Assembly (NCBI RefSeq): GCF_032854445.1
Contig: NC_088301.1
Span: forward strand, 44,761,116 to 44,825,115
Source: Liolophura sinensis
Taxonomy: Eukaryota > Mollusca > Polyplacophora > Chitonida > Chitonidae
Direction: 5' to 3'
DNA length: 64,000 nucleotides
Shown here: in pieces, positions 23,017 through 35,423 of the stretch
Position numbering within the stretch: the first letter of the stretch is position 1
Layout: each line of letters begins with the position of its first letter
Made by a program: the position numbers and the translations under genes
The notes under the pieces: generated by a model
What the model was told of the DNA's origin: nothing
Databases searched by the model: none
The model's input: the letters and a program-made list of their open reading frames with translations, nothing else

Positions 23017-24694
23017 ATTTATGGACCATACTATCAGAGGTTGTGAACTCTGACGTCACAGGAAGTTAATCCAACTCTAATCACAACACTGAATGCTGGA
23101 ATAACTCATTTTACTTATGAATAAAAGATTACTGAAACAATGTTCTAAAAAATTCCTTCCTTCTTGTGAACATCGGAAAAAAAGGTGATGTGACATCAGA
23201 GTTCCTAGATACCGTCAGTATGGCTTATAAAGCCCACCATAGTATTCAAACATTTCAAATTAATGCCTTTCAACACTCTGAAAGTGTTAATCTGAAAGAA
23301 TTAATACAATAGCTTTACGCATAGTTTTCAGTTGTCTGTATGATGAACCTTACTTTATATTTTAGCTTCCTTTCACTTAAAATTGAATTTTTTAAAAGGG
23401 AAAGCGTAAGTCGATAACACCCTGTACAATCATTCCAATCATACAAGTCAAAATCCAGTAGACAAGATTTTCTTTCTCTCTTGTAACTCCCTAGAGAGCA
23501 CACGTTGTCTATTTTCACTCTTTGATTACATTTTGCCTGATAAAGAGAAAAGTAAATTAAAAGTGAACAATTAAAACGAAAGTAAATTCTCATACCTTAG
23601 TGATATTTTATTGCAGATATGGATATATGTTATACTTAGCACAGAGTAAATTAAAACAAACCAACCGGACCTAAACAAAGGTTGTGAACGTAATGGAGCT
23701 GGATTACTGGTGACAAAAACCCTAGCAGAAAACGCTGAGGAACAAGCAAACAAGGTAAAAGAGCTTTACAATATTTTGTGTATGGTTCTAACTAATAGCT
23801 GTCCTAAAACTGGTCAATATGACGAGATGACCAGCCATAGATTTCATACAACGGACGCGCACAAATGGTTTCAACAGATTGTTTTTTTAATATACAGCAC
23901 ACATATAAACACAAAAAGCAAAAATATGTATAAGTACCTCTACACCATGCAAGTGTAATCTTTACTTCGAGGTAACTAAACCATGCATGCTTGTCGTTCA
24001 GTCAGATGACTTGCAAAGTAGATGATATAGTATAACGTGCATACGTATTTTGATTGGCTCTGATTATTAACACCTGAGGCGAAACTGTCATTGAAAGTTT
24101 CGCAGCATACCATGTACTGGTACAGAGCACCCAGGTGGAGTCTCCTTCCTTTACATTGGACAGATATATACAGGATCATTGTGCAGAACATATAATTAAG
24201 TCTGTGCCTGTGCAAAAGTATTTATATCTACATATCAATCACCTTAACTCCAAATCAAAATTTCAAGCTGAATTGAGAAAGCGACAATAACTTATCGTGT
24301 GTTTCTGCACATTGTGTTTGACCATTTAACTTTCTAGAGACTATTAACAGTTTACTAGTTTACTTCGACGATCATGATAAATCATACTTAGTCAGATATA
24401 TAATCGATGGCGTTGTACACATGCAGTGCATTTTGTCTTTAGACATGCAGTCTGTTTTACTGAGACATTCAAAACTGGATTTAAACTACATTGCCAGTTG
24501 GTCAAATTACAAAATATACATACATATATAAACATCATAACAGGCTCTATCTGGTACAATAAGTAATATCACATATTCAAAAAAGGTTTATACAAATGGC
24601 ACAATTTTGTGTACTTTACAGGAATACGCACACGTTTCGTTTTACGAGAGAAGCGATACACAAAGGACAATCGGAGCTATATGTCACCTTACAG

Positions 24695-24772
24695 TTTAAT
24701 GTATTCTCATGAGAAGCGCGTGAGTCATGTGTATTTATATACGTAGCAGTTTTTGGTGGGCGTTCATTTATT
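24695..24772 (-). terminator. Possible polyadenylation signals of the whirlin-like gene
   Basis: On the minus strand AATAAA lies at 24767-24772 and ATTAAA at 24695-24700, about 0.95-1.0 kb after the stop codon. I saw no closer canonical hexamer. Weak on its own. Confidence 0.3.
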
Positions 24773-25715
24773 ATTCCTAAACCAATCTACCAATTGACAG
24801 ATTTCTGCTCATTCAGGATGAGTAACGAAAAACGAATTTCCGCTTGCTTTTACGCTGGCTCCAAACTGAAGTTGAAATTCTATACGTAGAAGGGAGTGTA
24901 CGGAGAGGTACTATGTTTACCTCGAGCACATAAAATACTACATAAAGGCCACCTTGTGAAAATGTTTCCTATAAGAAGGATATGTTATCTCGTAAATGTG
25001 GCTTATTTCTTGGATTACATGTATAACAGATCTGGTCAAAAACTAAGAAAATGAAACCACACGTGGTATTGGATGTGGTTATACGTTACAAAAGAAACTG
25101 ACGTACAGGTAAAGTAAATTCACCCACCCACTCACCCACACACACACCCTGATTACTACACAATAGGAATCATCCCAGCGCCGCACACATACTTTTTCAT
25201 TGCAATTACATTATATTAAGTCATATACATATAACCATCAACGGTAAGCTCATATATATTACTAAAATAAATACCATGCTATGATGCTCACATGATATTA
25301 CAAGCGAAAAACGAAAGTTGGTGACTTTTAGCCAGACAAAGAATGTCAGTAGATTACATTCATGTAGCACGCTGGAAATGTCCTTGGACTAGCATGTCCC
25401 GAATCATGGAAACGAAATACTGCATGCGCAGCGATATTGGCAAGGGAGTGAATAAATATGCCTAAACGTTTGAAACACACATTTTCATCTATGGGAAAGA
25501 AACGCTGATAGTGCTCTTAGTACTTGTAATGAGTGCATGTTTCTATACGACGAGCATTTCATCGACAGAAACTGACGTCTAATATCGCGTGCTAAGTCAG
25601 GACAACTGTTCACACCACATCCAAAATGCGACGACACACACTATCCAGATGTATATATATATATGTATACGGGATAAATACTTTGATAATATGTAAAATC
25701 CATTTTAAGCAAGCC

Positions 25716-26400
25716 CTATATTTTCCACTCCTCATCTCTTGCTGATGGATGTACGTTTCGAAGATTTTGGAGGGCTTTGTTTCTTTTTTCCAGACCTTCC
25801 TTTAAAGCGGCTTTCATATTCACGTCTTTGGATGAAACTTTTGGAGTTGGAACAACTATAAATGAGGAAAATGGTCTCCTGTTTTTCTGCATCGTTGAGT
25901 GTGGCGATTTGCTGATTTCACTGGCCGACGAATGATGGGACCTTCTCTCCATTGTTGCAGTATTTCCAGCATTCCCGAAGAATCCACTGGCGTCGATAGG
26001 TGGCGCTCCATGGCGGTAACTATACGTGGAGTACACAGAATCTTTGTGCACCGTTGGTGATGCCTGCTCTCGACGTTTTACATACTTCCTTCTGTTATTA
26101 GCCTCTGTCTGAAAATCAGTTTCTTCAAAATGTGAAGACACCTGTGCAGCATGTACTTTCAAGTTGTGAGCGTCGTGTGTGTGATTTCCATTGGGACCAT
26201 TGGAGATGTTGAAGAAATTTCGCGTTTTGATCGAGGCAGCTACGGCCCCATTCGGTCCGCGGTTGTTTTCCTTGTCCTCTCCGTCGATGCTCAGTGAAGA
26301 GTGAGACTTCCTTCTGATGACGGGACTACTGGCGAATTGAGGACCATCGCCGTTAGGGAGACTCAGGATTCCGTTCGCCGGTGTAGAGACTATATGATTT
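25716..26400 (-). CDS. Terminal exon: Ser/Asn-rich C-terminal tail
   Basis: Acceptor ctgtttcag at 26401, phase 2, stop TAG at 25716-25718. It encodes 227 residues of low-complexity sequence with basic and Ser-rich patches (RRKSHSSLSI, RRSHHSSASEISKS, RRPFSSFIVVPTP) and a charged helix near the end (KAALKEGLEKRNKALQNLRN). The last residues EEWKI fit a hydrophobic-x-hydrophobic PDZ ligand. No third PDZ or second harmonin-homology domain is present. Confidence 0.82.
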
Positions 26401-29400
26401 CTGAAACAGTATAGACAGCAATATGCAATATGTATATCATGCCATCGCTCAATGGCGTCACAGCCTAATACTTCGAGCCTACATGCAAGCCGGTTCCATG
26501 CTCATTCTCTGCTGTCACGCTGCGTGCTTGTGAGTTATCTCTATCACAACAATACAAAAGCTTCGTCCTATTACAGAAAATAACCAAAGATTTGGACGAG
26601 AAAATGTTTGCACGAAAAACTTAAACTTACCCTGAATATATTGTTCCGCTATGGTGGACATTCCGCGCTGAAACAACAAAAAATATTTTATACCTTCTAA
26701 TCGGTATACTAGTATATACATTAAAACTATAACAGTGTGGAAACGTATAGGTATATGCTTATATGGTTAAGGTGTTATCCTGTACGATGCTGTCTGTGCA
26801 AAAGTAATATAACCATGGTGAAAGTAATTTGCGTTTATAACAGTCTTATCACGTACCTTCTTCTTGTATTCTTCTTTGGATTCTCAACTTCAAAACCTTG
26901 GATGATGTAGCCAGGGCGACGATTTGCTTGTGGGTTAGCTCTTTAACATCGATTCCTAAAATCTACAGAAACATAAACATGTTAAACAAAACTGTTATAT
27001 CATATAAATAACTATCACGTGCTAATAAACATTAATAGACTTATGTGATATTTCTGTTCCAGAATTATTAAAAAACAAAATATGGCAATATGTAAACATA
27101 GTATTGCAGAAAATCCCAACAGATATGATTACGCAATTCCGAACTGATAACTGAGTAACATTTATTTGCTGTTATTTTCAGACCAACATTGTCGAAGTAT
27201 TGTCACAAGGAAAAAAAGAGGAGCGTTTGTGACATATGCTTTACCAGTGTTGTTCTAAACGTGGCAAGAAATAAATGAAACAGATGTTTGGCTTAAGTTT
27301 TGTTCTGAGGCTAAAGATCAACAAAATGAGAGGGAGGCGAGAGTGGACAAATGCATTACAAGGCTTACTTTCAGAACTCTGTCATCCCTCAGCAGACCCG
27401 CTGTCTCCGCGGGAGAGTTTTTGAAGACATCAGCAATGATCGGAGCGGCAGTTTGATCAGCGCCTCTGTACATAGAGATCGGGGAAATAATTACAGTTTT
27501 TCTTTTTGATGGAAAGTCACTTAGATCCAAAATGGTTCGCAGTTGCTTAGCTGTTACACTTACAATTTGATGATGTCCGACTAGTTGGTTGACTGCATAC
27601 ATATGTGGAGATAAAAGCAGCTATGGTTTCATGACACGTCCGTTTATAGTGAATCACATGTAGGCCTCCTCTTTGATAAAATCGTTCTCTTATATACAGG
27701 ATAAACAGGATGATTGTAAAACACAGAGAGGTTAAAAATACAAATCATAACTCGTTGTCCCATGCGTAAATATATAGATAAGTTATATAATAAGACTAAT
27801 TATTAGTGCTCATTGGGAAGGAATATGTTAACAATTCTCACCCTGACAAGCTAAATCCAAGTCCGCCTTCTTTGGTAGCGGTCAAGGTCACATCTTTCTC
27901 CACCAGTCTGTGTACCGGGATGGGATCTCCAAGACCTTTTGGCATATTATCTGAAACAGTAGCAAAGCCTCCAACTTATTCGTAGCCTTAGAGGTGCGAC
28001 AAAGCTGTTAACCACAGTGGCTTTGTAACAGTATTTCACTGTTCCATTGTATATTCACGAAAGCCTGTGAAACTACACCTATGTAATGTCAACTTAAAAC
28101 AGAATACCTGCTCACTGAAAGACAGGTAAATAATTACCACGAACGTGTCCACGCTGTCTACACGGCACGTTAGCTTTGTCGACGGCACGTATATGATTTA
28201 GATCTAACTTTGAATGAATGGTCATGTCTTAAGACCACTTCGTCTAACTTTTGATACTTCAGGGGCGTCATTATGCCATTGTTGAACCATTGTGGATCTC
28301 CTTTCTCCACAGCTCTGGCAGAAGCTCTCCTCGATAGATCCCCTGACTACATTCAGCGGTTAAGCAAGGACTTAAGGTGTAAGGTGTAAATCACATCCTC
28401 TTGTTTTAAGCTGGTGCAACTTACCACCGGATTTCCAGAACTTTCCAGCGGGATTGCTCATTACGTAGAGTATAGACAACCTATATATCATATGAAACAT
28501 AGGCTGACCACAGCCGACTGAAGTCTGGAAGACAGCTCCAGTTAGTGTTATCTGGACCATATCACTGACCTCTGAACTTACATGTCAAGAAACGACAACT
28601 ATCAAAAACACATTAATCATATTCATCTGTTTTTAAACTGAAGACTTGCCTTTGTCGTACAGGGCACTTTTTACATCCCTGGTGGTCTGTACTTTTGACA
28701 TGATTGATATGTTTGTAGTTGAAGATGCACGTAATAGTACTTCTTTATGTCACAAACTGTGACTTTTGACTACTACAGCAAACTAATTTCCGGCGAAAAT
28801 GGTTTGATAGATTGACTTAAGTCACCTCTCGCTACCTAAAAACCCACACAGCGAGCTCAGTATGCATTAATCGGTTTATTAACATATGTCAAGGCTTATG
28901 GGAACATACAAAACGCCCGCGATGACATCGTAGAAAACGTTTGTTTGGATTCGAATAAAAAATAGACTAAATAACGGTCTTATAAAGAAAATTCTTCACC
29001 TGACACAACTGTCAATTAAAGCCGTATATTACATCCTCAATAGATTGTGTTAACCACATTTACAGGGTGTAAGCCTTCTATTTACTCCTAAGATGGGTGT
29101 CAAGTTTAATTTTAAACTAAGCAAATTAATCAGACGAAGGTGACAAATGCTTGAAGTCTAGCAATTTCAATTCAGCTCTTAACGCTGACTTAAGTTTTTT
29201 TTTCTCGCGGTTAATAGAAAAACGTAATACTGTTTATTACAGCGCGAAGAGAAATTCATCATTTGTATGCCTGATGTGTAAGTATACTTGCAACCGTTTT
29301 CACTTCGTGGCGAGCGTAACACGTTTGAATTGTGTGGGCTTAATAAGCACTAGAGGTGACCTGTCCACGAAGATTAATAAATATATATCATCCTATTTGT

Positions 29401-32400
29401 CACAAAACTCCCCATGATGTTCATATAAATTTGAAGATAAGATAAAAGTAGCACAAATAGATAAGGCTTTCACAACTTTATGTTGAAGTTTTTTATTTTC
29501 TCAATATTACTTTTTGAGGATATTATTTAGCGATACTGCTGTTTCCGTTAAGGTATTCATTGACAGTATAGAGTCCCTTGGAGGTGGGTCAGAGACACCA
29601 ATTAAAAGAAATGGACAAGCTACTTTTATTCAGAATTTCTGAACATCGTATAAGCTAGTTTTCTTTTCAAATACATATATTTGATGTTGCGCAAAACATA
29701 GTGATAGGGACGTTGAGGTGGGCCTCATAAAGAATGACAAACCTTCACTCTAAACGAAATCCAACATTATATCCCTGCACAAGCGAGATAAATTGTTTTC
29801 ACTAAATTTGCTGTTAATTTCGGATTTGCATGAAAAATACATTAATATGCCTGGTGAATTGCTCAGAGGCGACGCGGTATACCCCAGGTTGTTTCTTCTC
29901 CAGTTGTTCTCGAGGTGGCGAGGTCTGCTTGAAAGAATTACAAGTGCAAATATTTTAATCTCCGAAAAGCTCAATTTCAAAGGAGCAGACAACAGTTTCA
30001 CACAAGGTCGTCCTGACATGAGAAGATTCGTCTGCTCGGTGTACGCGCTAGCTATTAATAGGCGACAATAGCCTAAGTTGTCCTGAGGTAAGGTTTTTTG
30101 TCCAGCGTATACGCCTGCAGACTATATACCACTTTCACCATCTATACGACAGTATGTATGTACTGGAAGGCAAAATCAGTGTGCTTCACTGCTAGGCGGT
30201 CGCCGCGAAACGTGTATTACGTATTCTGACTGGTGTACCTTTACTACACGTATCAACATTACGCGTCTGATATTTACTGATTGGTACACAATGCCTAAGA
30301 CAATAATGGTCATTATCTAACCACTGAACACCTTTGTGTAATACATCATTGGTATAAAATGTGTCTAAAAATTTCAGAGGTCAGAGTTTCCCTGGTTATG
30401 TGTTAAAGACAAGATTACGCAGAAGCCGTATTCGTTTCGTGGTCATCCACCTAAACGTTTCAGAACAGCACGGGTATCAATCAGGTTTCTTGTTGGAAGC
30501 TTGAAACAAAAATAACAATAGCGAGTATGTTTAAATTTGTTTTACGCCATTCACTTATATTAGTGATTATTTGCTATTTTGTACACGGTGTGATTGACAG
30601 TGCTTACAATATATACCTATATACTGAACGTGTATTGTGCTGATTGTGTTGTGTTTCTCAGTGCACTGAATACCGTAATTTTTTTTAATTTTCTAACGTT
30701 TCTACATTCGCAAGTCTACATTGGATAACGTCACAAAACTGTAAAAATTCTTTTTTGAGGGGGTTAATTAAAATCCCTATTCTTATATGTACCTCACTGA
30801 TGACAAAGTTTCTTTGTTCAAATTTGATGGAAGGTTTGTCGATATCGAGCACTTAGGTCAAAGAATCAGGTAAAATATCCAAGTGTGTCACTGTGAAAAC
30901 CATGAGTATTTGTGATTCGTGATCATAAATCTTTCAGAGACAAAGTCTACGGACAACAGGAAAAGCAGAGTGCTAGGATCCCATTTAAGTTCAAAATGCT
31001 GATATAGTTCTATATCTACACTGTGTCATCTCCGTGCATCTGGTAGTATTGATGGGTTTCTGAATTCAACTTGATGCCTGTCTTTTCATTGGGGTGTTAT
31101 GGGCATTTACTTCATTCACCAGAATATTGCAAATATTACAAATATTAACTTATATGAAGTGAACATTGTTCAAATACGTATATTCCATTCATACAATGCC
31201 TCATTATGGACGGCTTGGTATCGACATCTTGTGCTTCTTCTTTTCGTAACTCCAGTCTCTCTTTTCTGTTTGATCATTTCAGTACATCTGTACTTGCTGT
31301 GTGCGGCTTTCATAATTACTTCAACACAGTTTATTGATTCTATATATATACATATATATATATAAATGTTGATTTGCAGTTGCAATTTTGGTCACAGTTC
31401 AGCTTGTATAGTATAACCAGTGAGTAACGATTATTGACGAATGTCACTTGCCTCGATCTAGATTTATCCACCTTTAAAATATCAGGTAATCACTTATATG
31501 ATTAAAGAAACGCTCAAGTAATTGATACGGAACCAGATCTATAAATCTGACAAGAACTTCACTTCATTCTTGTCCGAAACTCTGAGATCACATCGTATAT
31601 GAAGTAGACAATCACGACAAATCTTACCTGGTAAGTGTTGAGGGCGTGCTTTGGTAACCGTTAAATGCAGATTATGTTGACTCTTGATAATTTCTACAGC
31701 ACGTGAGTGAGAAATATTTTGAAAATTGTATCCGTTTACTTCGAGTAATATATCTCCTTGTGTGAGTCCCTGTAAAAGTATGAAAAAAAACCCAGAGCAT
31801 TTGTCAATGAATAATGAAGTCAGGGTATTTACTCATTCAAGCTTTTCATCCACATACAGAGTGCACCTAGTTGCATAACGAGCTCATAGCAATGGAACTG
31901 ATATAGATGAATGGCATATTTTATTATAGAAACTAGTTACTCGGAGGTGTACCTTTTTCTCAGCCTGACTCCCTGCTTCCACATTCTGTACTGTGACAGG
32001 TGTCTCATGCTCCTGTCCGCCCCTAATGCTAATTCCTAGGCTGTCCAAGCCGGACCTGGAAAGCGTCACATGGCGCACTGCTGGTCGAAACTGGACTGCA
32101 GAAATATGATTTATGGGTACGTTATTATGCTGCACGTTGGAATGGGCAGGAAATACATGACTCTTGTCATATTTATTCCGAAAAGTTTCAAAACTTTCAC
32201 TCGCTGTACTGCTGTCCAACGAGCTCCCCAACTGCATGGGCTGTGAATATATCGCCATTTTGTTCTCCCCGTACGACCGATCGCCATTAAATATCGCGTT
32301 GTTGGTTTGATTTCGAGTAGCAAACAAGGTATCTTCGCTGTTATCACTTGACAGAGACCTACGGAACATTCTCAAGGATTCATCACTCTGAAACAGTGAG

Positions 32401-35400
32401 GACTTATCTGAGACAGGTTGGTCCATCGTTAAACTACTTTCACTAGCACTAGCGGCATTCCGCCTCAAGGCCTCTTGGTCCGCTTGTGAGGTAAACACTA
32501 GTGTCTTTTGATTTCCCTTTGCCAAAACCCGAATGCCACCAGTTGAATCTTGAGCAATCACCTTGGCTTTCTCTTGAAACTGTTTTCCTGGGGTCATGGT
32601 CTTGAGGACATCATTGTACTTGTCAAAGTGCAAAGAACAGAGTCGATGGAAATCCTGTCGCAGGTGAGTAGGTAACCTGTTGCTGATTTCCACCAATAAT
32701 ATCATTTTTTCTACAGTGGAAATAATGGGTCGAAGCTGTGAGCAAAGCTTAGGAATGGACTTGGACACTCTGAAATTGTAAAGTGCCTCTTTGAAAACCT
32801 CGCTTTCTTCTTTGGTTAATAGTTGGTTAGCCAGGAGGCGCAGGTAGGCCTCGTTCCTTCCTATTGACTGGTACATGACTAAGCGTTGACTTGGGTGCCT
32901 TCCGACAGGCGAATGCCTTACGATGATGGACTTGGGTTGGAAAGTCCGGAGGGTTCTGGATCGAGCAACAGGCTTCCACGTCCACCGGGCGTTGTATGGG
33001 TAGTTTTGAACCTGCCAAGATACAAGGGTCTTATTAGATCCAATACTCCTACACCTAACCGTCCTACACCGCATCACCTTTGAAGAGAAGACACGAAGCC
33101 TCATCTTTGTAAGATGTAGAAGTTTTTCCAATGAAGCAATCCGTAAAACTTCTCCAAAACTTTTTAAAGCTCTTCTTATGTACTGCCTAATATGGAGTTT
33201 TGAGACATGATTTGTGTGACCTGTCTCCCTCGAAGAAAAAAGGTCCATAATGTTATGTTGACTCCAGTATTTCACACTAAGTTAACAGAACGGCTGGGAC
33301 AGTGTTTGTCCCTGTATATCGCGATTATATTGCCAGGTGGCAACCAGCTCTAGCTACTACTGCATGTGGGAGCTGAAGAGATGTTACTGTTACAATGCGC
33401 AAACACTTTCCAGAACAAATATGCACAGTTCGATTAAAAAAGAAGTCAATTTAAGTCATTAATTGTTGTACAGCAAAGCGTTTAGATGGTTCAGGCGAAT
33501 TGATGGGATCAGTATATATACATACATACATACATTTTCTATTTTTATATTTCGAGATCATTCACCGAAACGAACAACACTTGGACGACAGACAAAAAAA
33601 AGAGTAATGAAGCAATGATTGGGCGCTCCATGCAGAAGTAGTTTAAACTTAACAGAAAAACTGTCATATTCGTGTAACTAACTTAACAGAAAAACTGTCA
33701 TATTCGTGTAACTATGCATATTTGGACGTAGTAACTCATATATGTACTTGAAAAGAGCTACGAAAAGGAAAATTCATTCCCTAATAAAAGAATTTTCAAC
33801 TGATCATGATGTTTACGCACGTAAAATTCTTTTTATCTTAATAAGGGCATTACGTGATTTGGGTATTTAAAATGTTATTTATACACTAGACGAAAGAAAA
33901 AATTGCATAACCTAACGCTTAGGTGGCGCTTAAGCCATTGCATTATGGACTTGCCGGAGGACAAATCAATGAAGCCCCAAAGTGTTTTACACGAAAACTT
34001 CATTATCGTCATCAATATACGTGACAGACACTCGTAAATCAGTAGATAGAGACTATCCACAGTTTAAGAACTTGAATATTCCTTTTAAGTGTAGCATGTG
34101 ACTAATGAAATGCTTAATTTTCAACACGGTGTATAAGTAGAGTATATATATCAACACAACACTTCGTCTGGTGATGTACCATGGATTCATGAACTGTTTA
34201 GATTAATAGCATGTGTGTGTCTTTGAAGGAAATCACGGGATAAAATTGAACTGCATGGGAAAATTATTTTAATGATAATATCCTGTAATTCCCTGAATAC
34301 TAAATGTTTACCTTCCTCCCTCTGTCAATGCAAATCGACACACAATAAAGCTGGTCACGTATAAACATGATCATGCGAGGAAGAGGGGGTATGGTGGCAA
34401 TTTGTTTCCACTTAGCAATAATTTGAGCTCTTTTATATAACACAAACAAACCCTGGAAAATGACCATCATTTCGTGATCAGTGTCAGTTCACTCTTACTA
34501 CTATATGGGATCATAAGACTGTGAACTAAACAATGTGAACATGTAACCTAAATAAAAGTGTATAAATTTTGTCGCTCATATATCTGGCAAGATCATATAA
34601 GGTCACGTATGTTCACGCAAGTAAGTAATTAAGTTATATGTAAACCTTCCTGTAGGAAAACAATGGAATAAATCAATAAATAAATAAATTATAAGCTACT
34701 GTAAATTTTTTAAACAAAATTGCGAAAAGACGAAAATCTGGTTATCATTTGTATTAGAAATAGCATGTAGTGCAAAACCTTAACTTTGTCACATTCACAT
34801 GGTTGTTGTGAGGTTGGCGGGAATCTGACGAAAGCTCCACAATTAAACCTTTTGTCCATAAAAGTTCGGTTTATGTTGTTTATTGTACTGGTGTTTATAG
34901 CACATCCAGAGTTTCCTTGTTATGAGTTCAAGATGACAATAAAATTAACCGTAACTAATAAACAATGATAAGAAGAATTCCATATTAAAGCTTATACATA
35001 TATATATCTAAAAAGCAAGGAAAAGCCGTCATCTCCACTTCGCTGTATTTCCATTGCCAAAAAGTTTGGGGACATTTGGGGAAATATAGCAAAATTATTC
35101 GATAATTTATGATACGATGTTCGATTATGAGGAACTGTTGTTATAATCAAACGGCATTTTTCTTTCTGGTTCTGCTGAAATGCTTACTAAATAAAGGTGT
35201 AGATTTATATTCAAGAAACTACATAAATGCTTTTCTGCATGAGTAGATATCTACCTTCCGGCTTCTGTATCGTGGACGTTGTATCCGAATCTGTTGGACA
35301 CGTATTGTTTTCCATAACGAATTCTCATCTTTATGGCCCATGATGAGTATACGCAAACAGGTGAAACCGGAAACTCCCAACTCAGCTTCACTGTCACTCA

Positions 35401-35423
35401 AAATTTCTTGTAATCCGATACAC
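25716..35423 (-). CDS. Whirlin-like scaffold: harmonin-homology domain plus two PDZ domains, 8 exons (5' end incomplete)
   Basis: Order of exons on the minus strand: 35423-35255, 33011-31953, 31769-31628, 27950-27842, 27465-27369, 26962-26857, 26667-26631, 26400-25716. Phases agree at all seven junctions and give about 800 residues plus stop. Domains in this chain: harmonin-homology domain (~114-194; LTKEESEVFKEALYNFRVSK ... HLRQDFHRLCSLHFDKYND), PDZ1 (~369-450; SLGISIRGGQEHETPVTV, then GLTQGDILLEVNGYNF), PDZ2 (~475-565; GGLGFSLSGGADQTAAP), then a Ser/Asn-rich tail ending EEWKI. HHD-PDZ-PDZ is the N-terminal order of whirlin; PDZD7 (PDZ-PDZ-HHD-PDZ) and delphilin are alternatives. Known: whirlin organises ciliary/stereociliary and synaptic complexes. 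No second HHD or third PDZ was seen. The terminal W-K-I could be a class II PDZ ligand (inference). Confidence 0.85.
26631..26667 (-). CDS. 37-nt microexon after PDZ2
   Basis: Acceptor gttgtttcag, donor CAGG|GTAAGT, phase 1 in and phase 2 out. It encodes only about 12 residues (ARNVHHSGTIYSG with the flanking split codons). Both splice sites are near consensus and the phases are those required by its neighbours, which is the main support. Confidence 0.7.
26857..26962 (-). CDS. Exon completing PDZ2
   Basis: Acceptor ctgtag, donor GAAG|GTACGT, phase 0 in and phase 1 out, 35 codons. It encodes ILGIDVKELTHKQIVALATS and SKVLKLRIQRRIQEE, the helix B and last strand of PDZ2. Confidence 0.88.
27369..27465 (-). 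CDS. Exon: middle of PDZ2
   Basis: Acceptor atgtacag, donor AAA|GTAAGC, phase 2 in and phase 0 out. It encodes GADQTAAPIIADVFKNSPAE then TAGLLRDDRVLK, the strand C, helix A and 'GD.iL.V' part of PDZ2. Confidence 0.9.
27842..27950 (-). CDS. Exon: PDZ1-PDZ2 linker and start of PDZ2
   Basis: Acceptor ctgtttcag, donor GG|GTGAGA, phase 1 in and phase 2 out. It encodes DNMPKGLGDPIPVHRLVEKD, then VTLTATKEGGLGFSLSG. GLGF is the carboxylate-binding loop of PDZ2, so PDZ2 can be a functional binder. Confidence 0.9.
27951..31627. other. 3.7-kb intron of the whirlin-like gene
   Basis: Short frames occur on both strands but none has splice support or a domain. A 19-bp piece of SINE core (gttttacgccattcactta) lies near 30540. 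I see nothing else. The shorter introns at 26963-27368 and 27466-27841 are likewise empty. Confidence 0.5.
31628..31769 (-). CDS. Exon completing PDZ1
   Basis: Acceptor tttacag, donor CCAG|GTAAGA, phase 0 in and phase 1 out. It encodes GLTQGDILLEVNGYNFQNIS, the second helix (HSRAVEIIKS) and the last strand (NLHLTVTKA) of PDZ1. Confidence 0.9.
31953..33011 (-). CDS. Exon with harmonin-homology domain and first half of PDZ1
   Basis: Acceptor tatcttggcag, donor AAG|GTACAC, phase 0 at both ends, 353 codons. The helical HHD lies at about 32598-32840. A long Ser/Asn linker with phospho-type motifs follows (SESSLTMDQPVSDKSS, RRSLSSDNSED). The exon ends in PDZ1 (VRHVTLSRSGLDSLGISIRG to AGSQAEKK), cut just before the helix-A region. 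Confidence 0.88.
33012..33248 (-). CDS. Possible alternative 5' coding extension of the HHD exon
   Basis: The frame of the HHD exon stays open upstream of its acceptor to an ATG at 33248 (MDLFSSRETGHTNHVSKLH) with A at -3 and G at +4, and an in-frame TAA lies ten codons further upstream. The 79 extra codons are Arg/Ser/Leu rich. This could be a transcript start inside the intron or simple chance openness; the acceptor at 33012 supports the spliced form equally well. Confidence 0.35.
33647..33714. repeat. Perfect 34-bp tandem duplication
   Basis: acttaacagaaaaactgtca then tattcgtgtaacta occurs twice in a row, at 33647 and 33681, with no differences. Confidence 0.9.
35255..35423 (-). CDS. Upstream exon of the whirlin-like gene
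   Basis: Acceptor tttgtttag, donor AAG|GTAGAT, phase 2 in and phase 0 out, 56 codons (CIGLQEILSDSEAELGVSGF ... RVQQIRIQRPRYRSRK). It joins the next exon in frame as RYRSRK|VQNYPYN. No domain was recognised. Alternatively the transcript can start inside the next exon (see 33012-33248). Confidence 0.55.

Larger units (their letters stand above)
14305..25715. other. Intergenic region between two convergent genes
   Basis: The genes on either side both end towards this region. It holds SINE copies and tails, a degenerate tandem repeat (18265-18640), a 52-bp tandem repeat (20021-20153) and a 13-G run (23004-23016). Short frames occur on both strands, but none has a recognisable domain or consistent splice sites. 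Confidence 0.6.
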
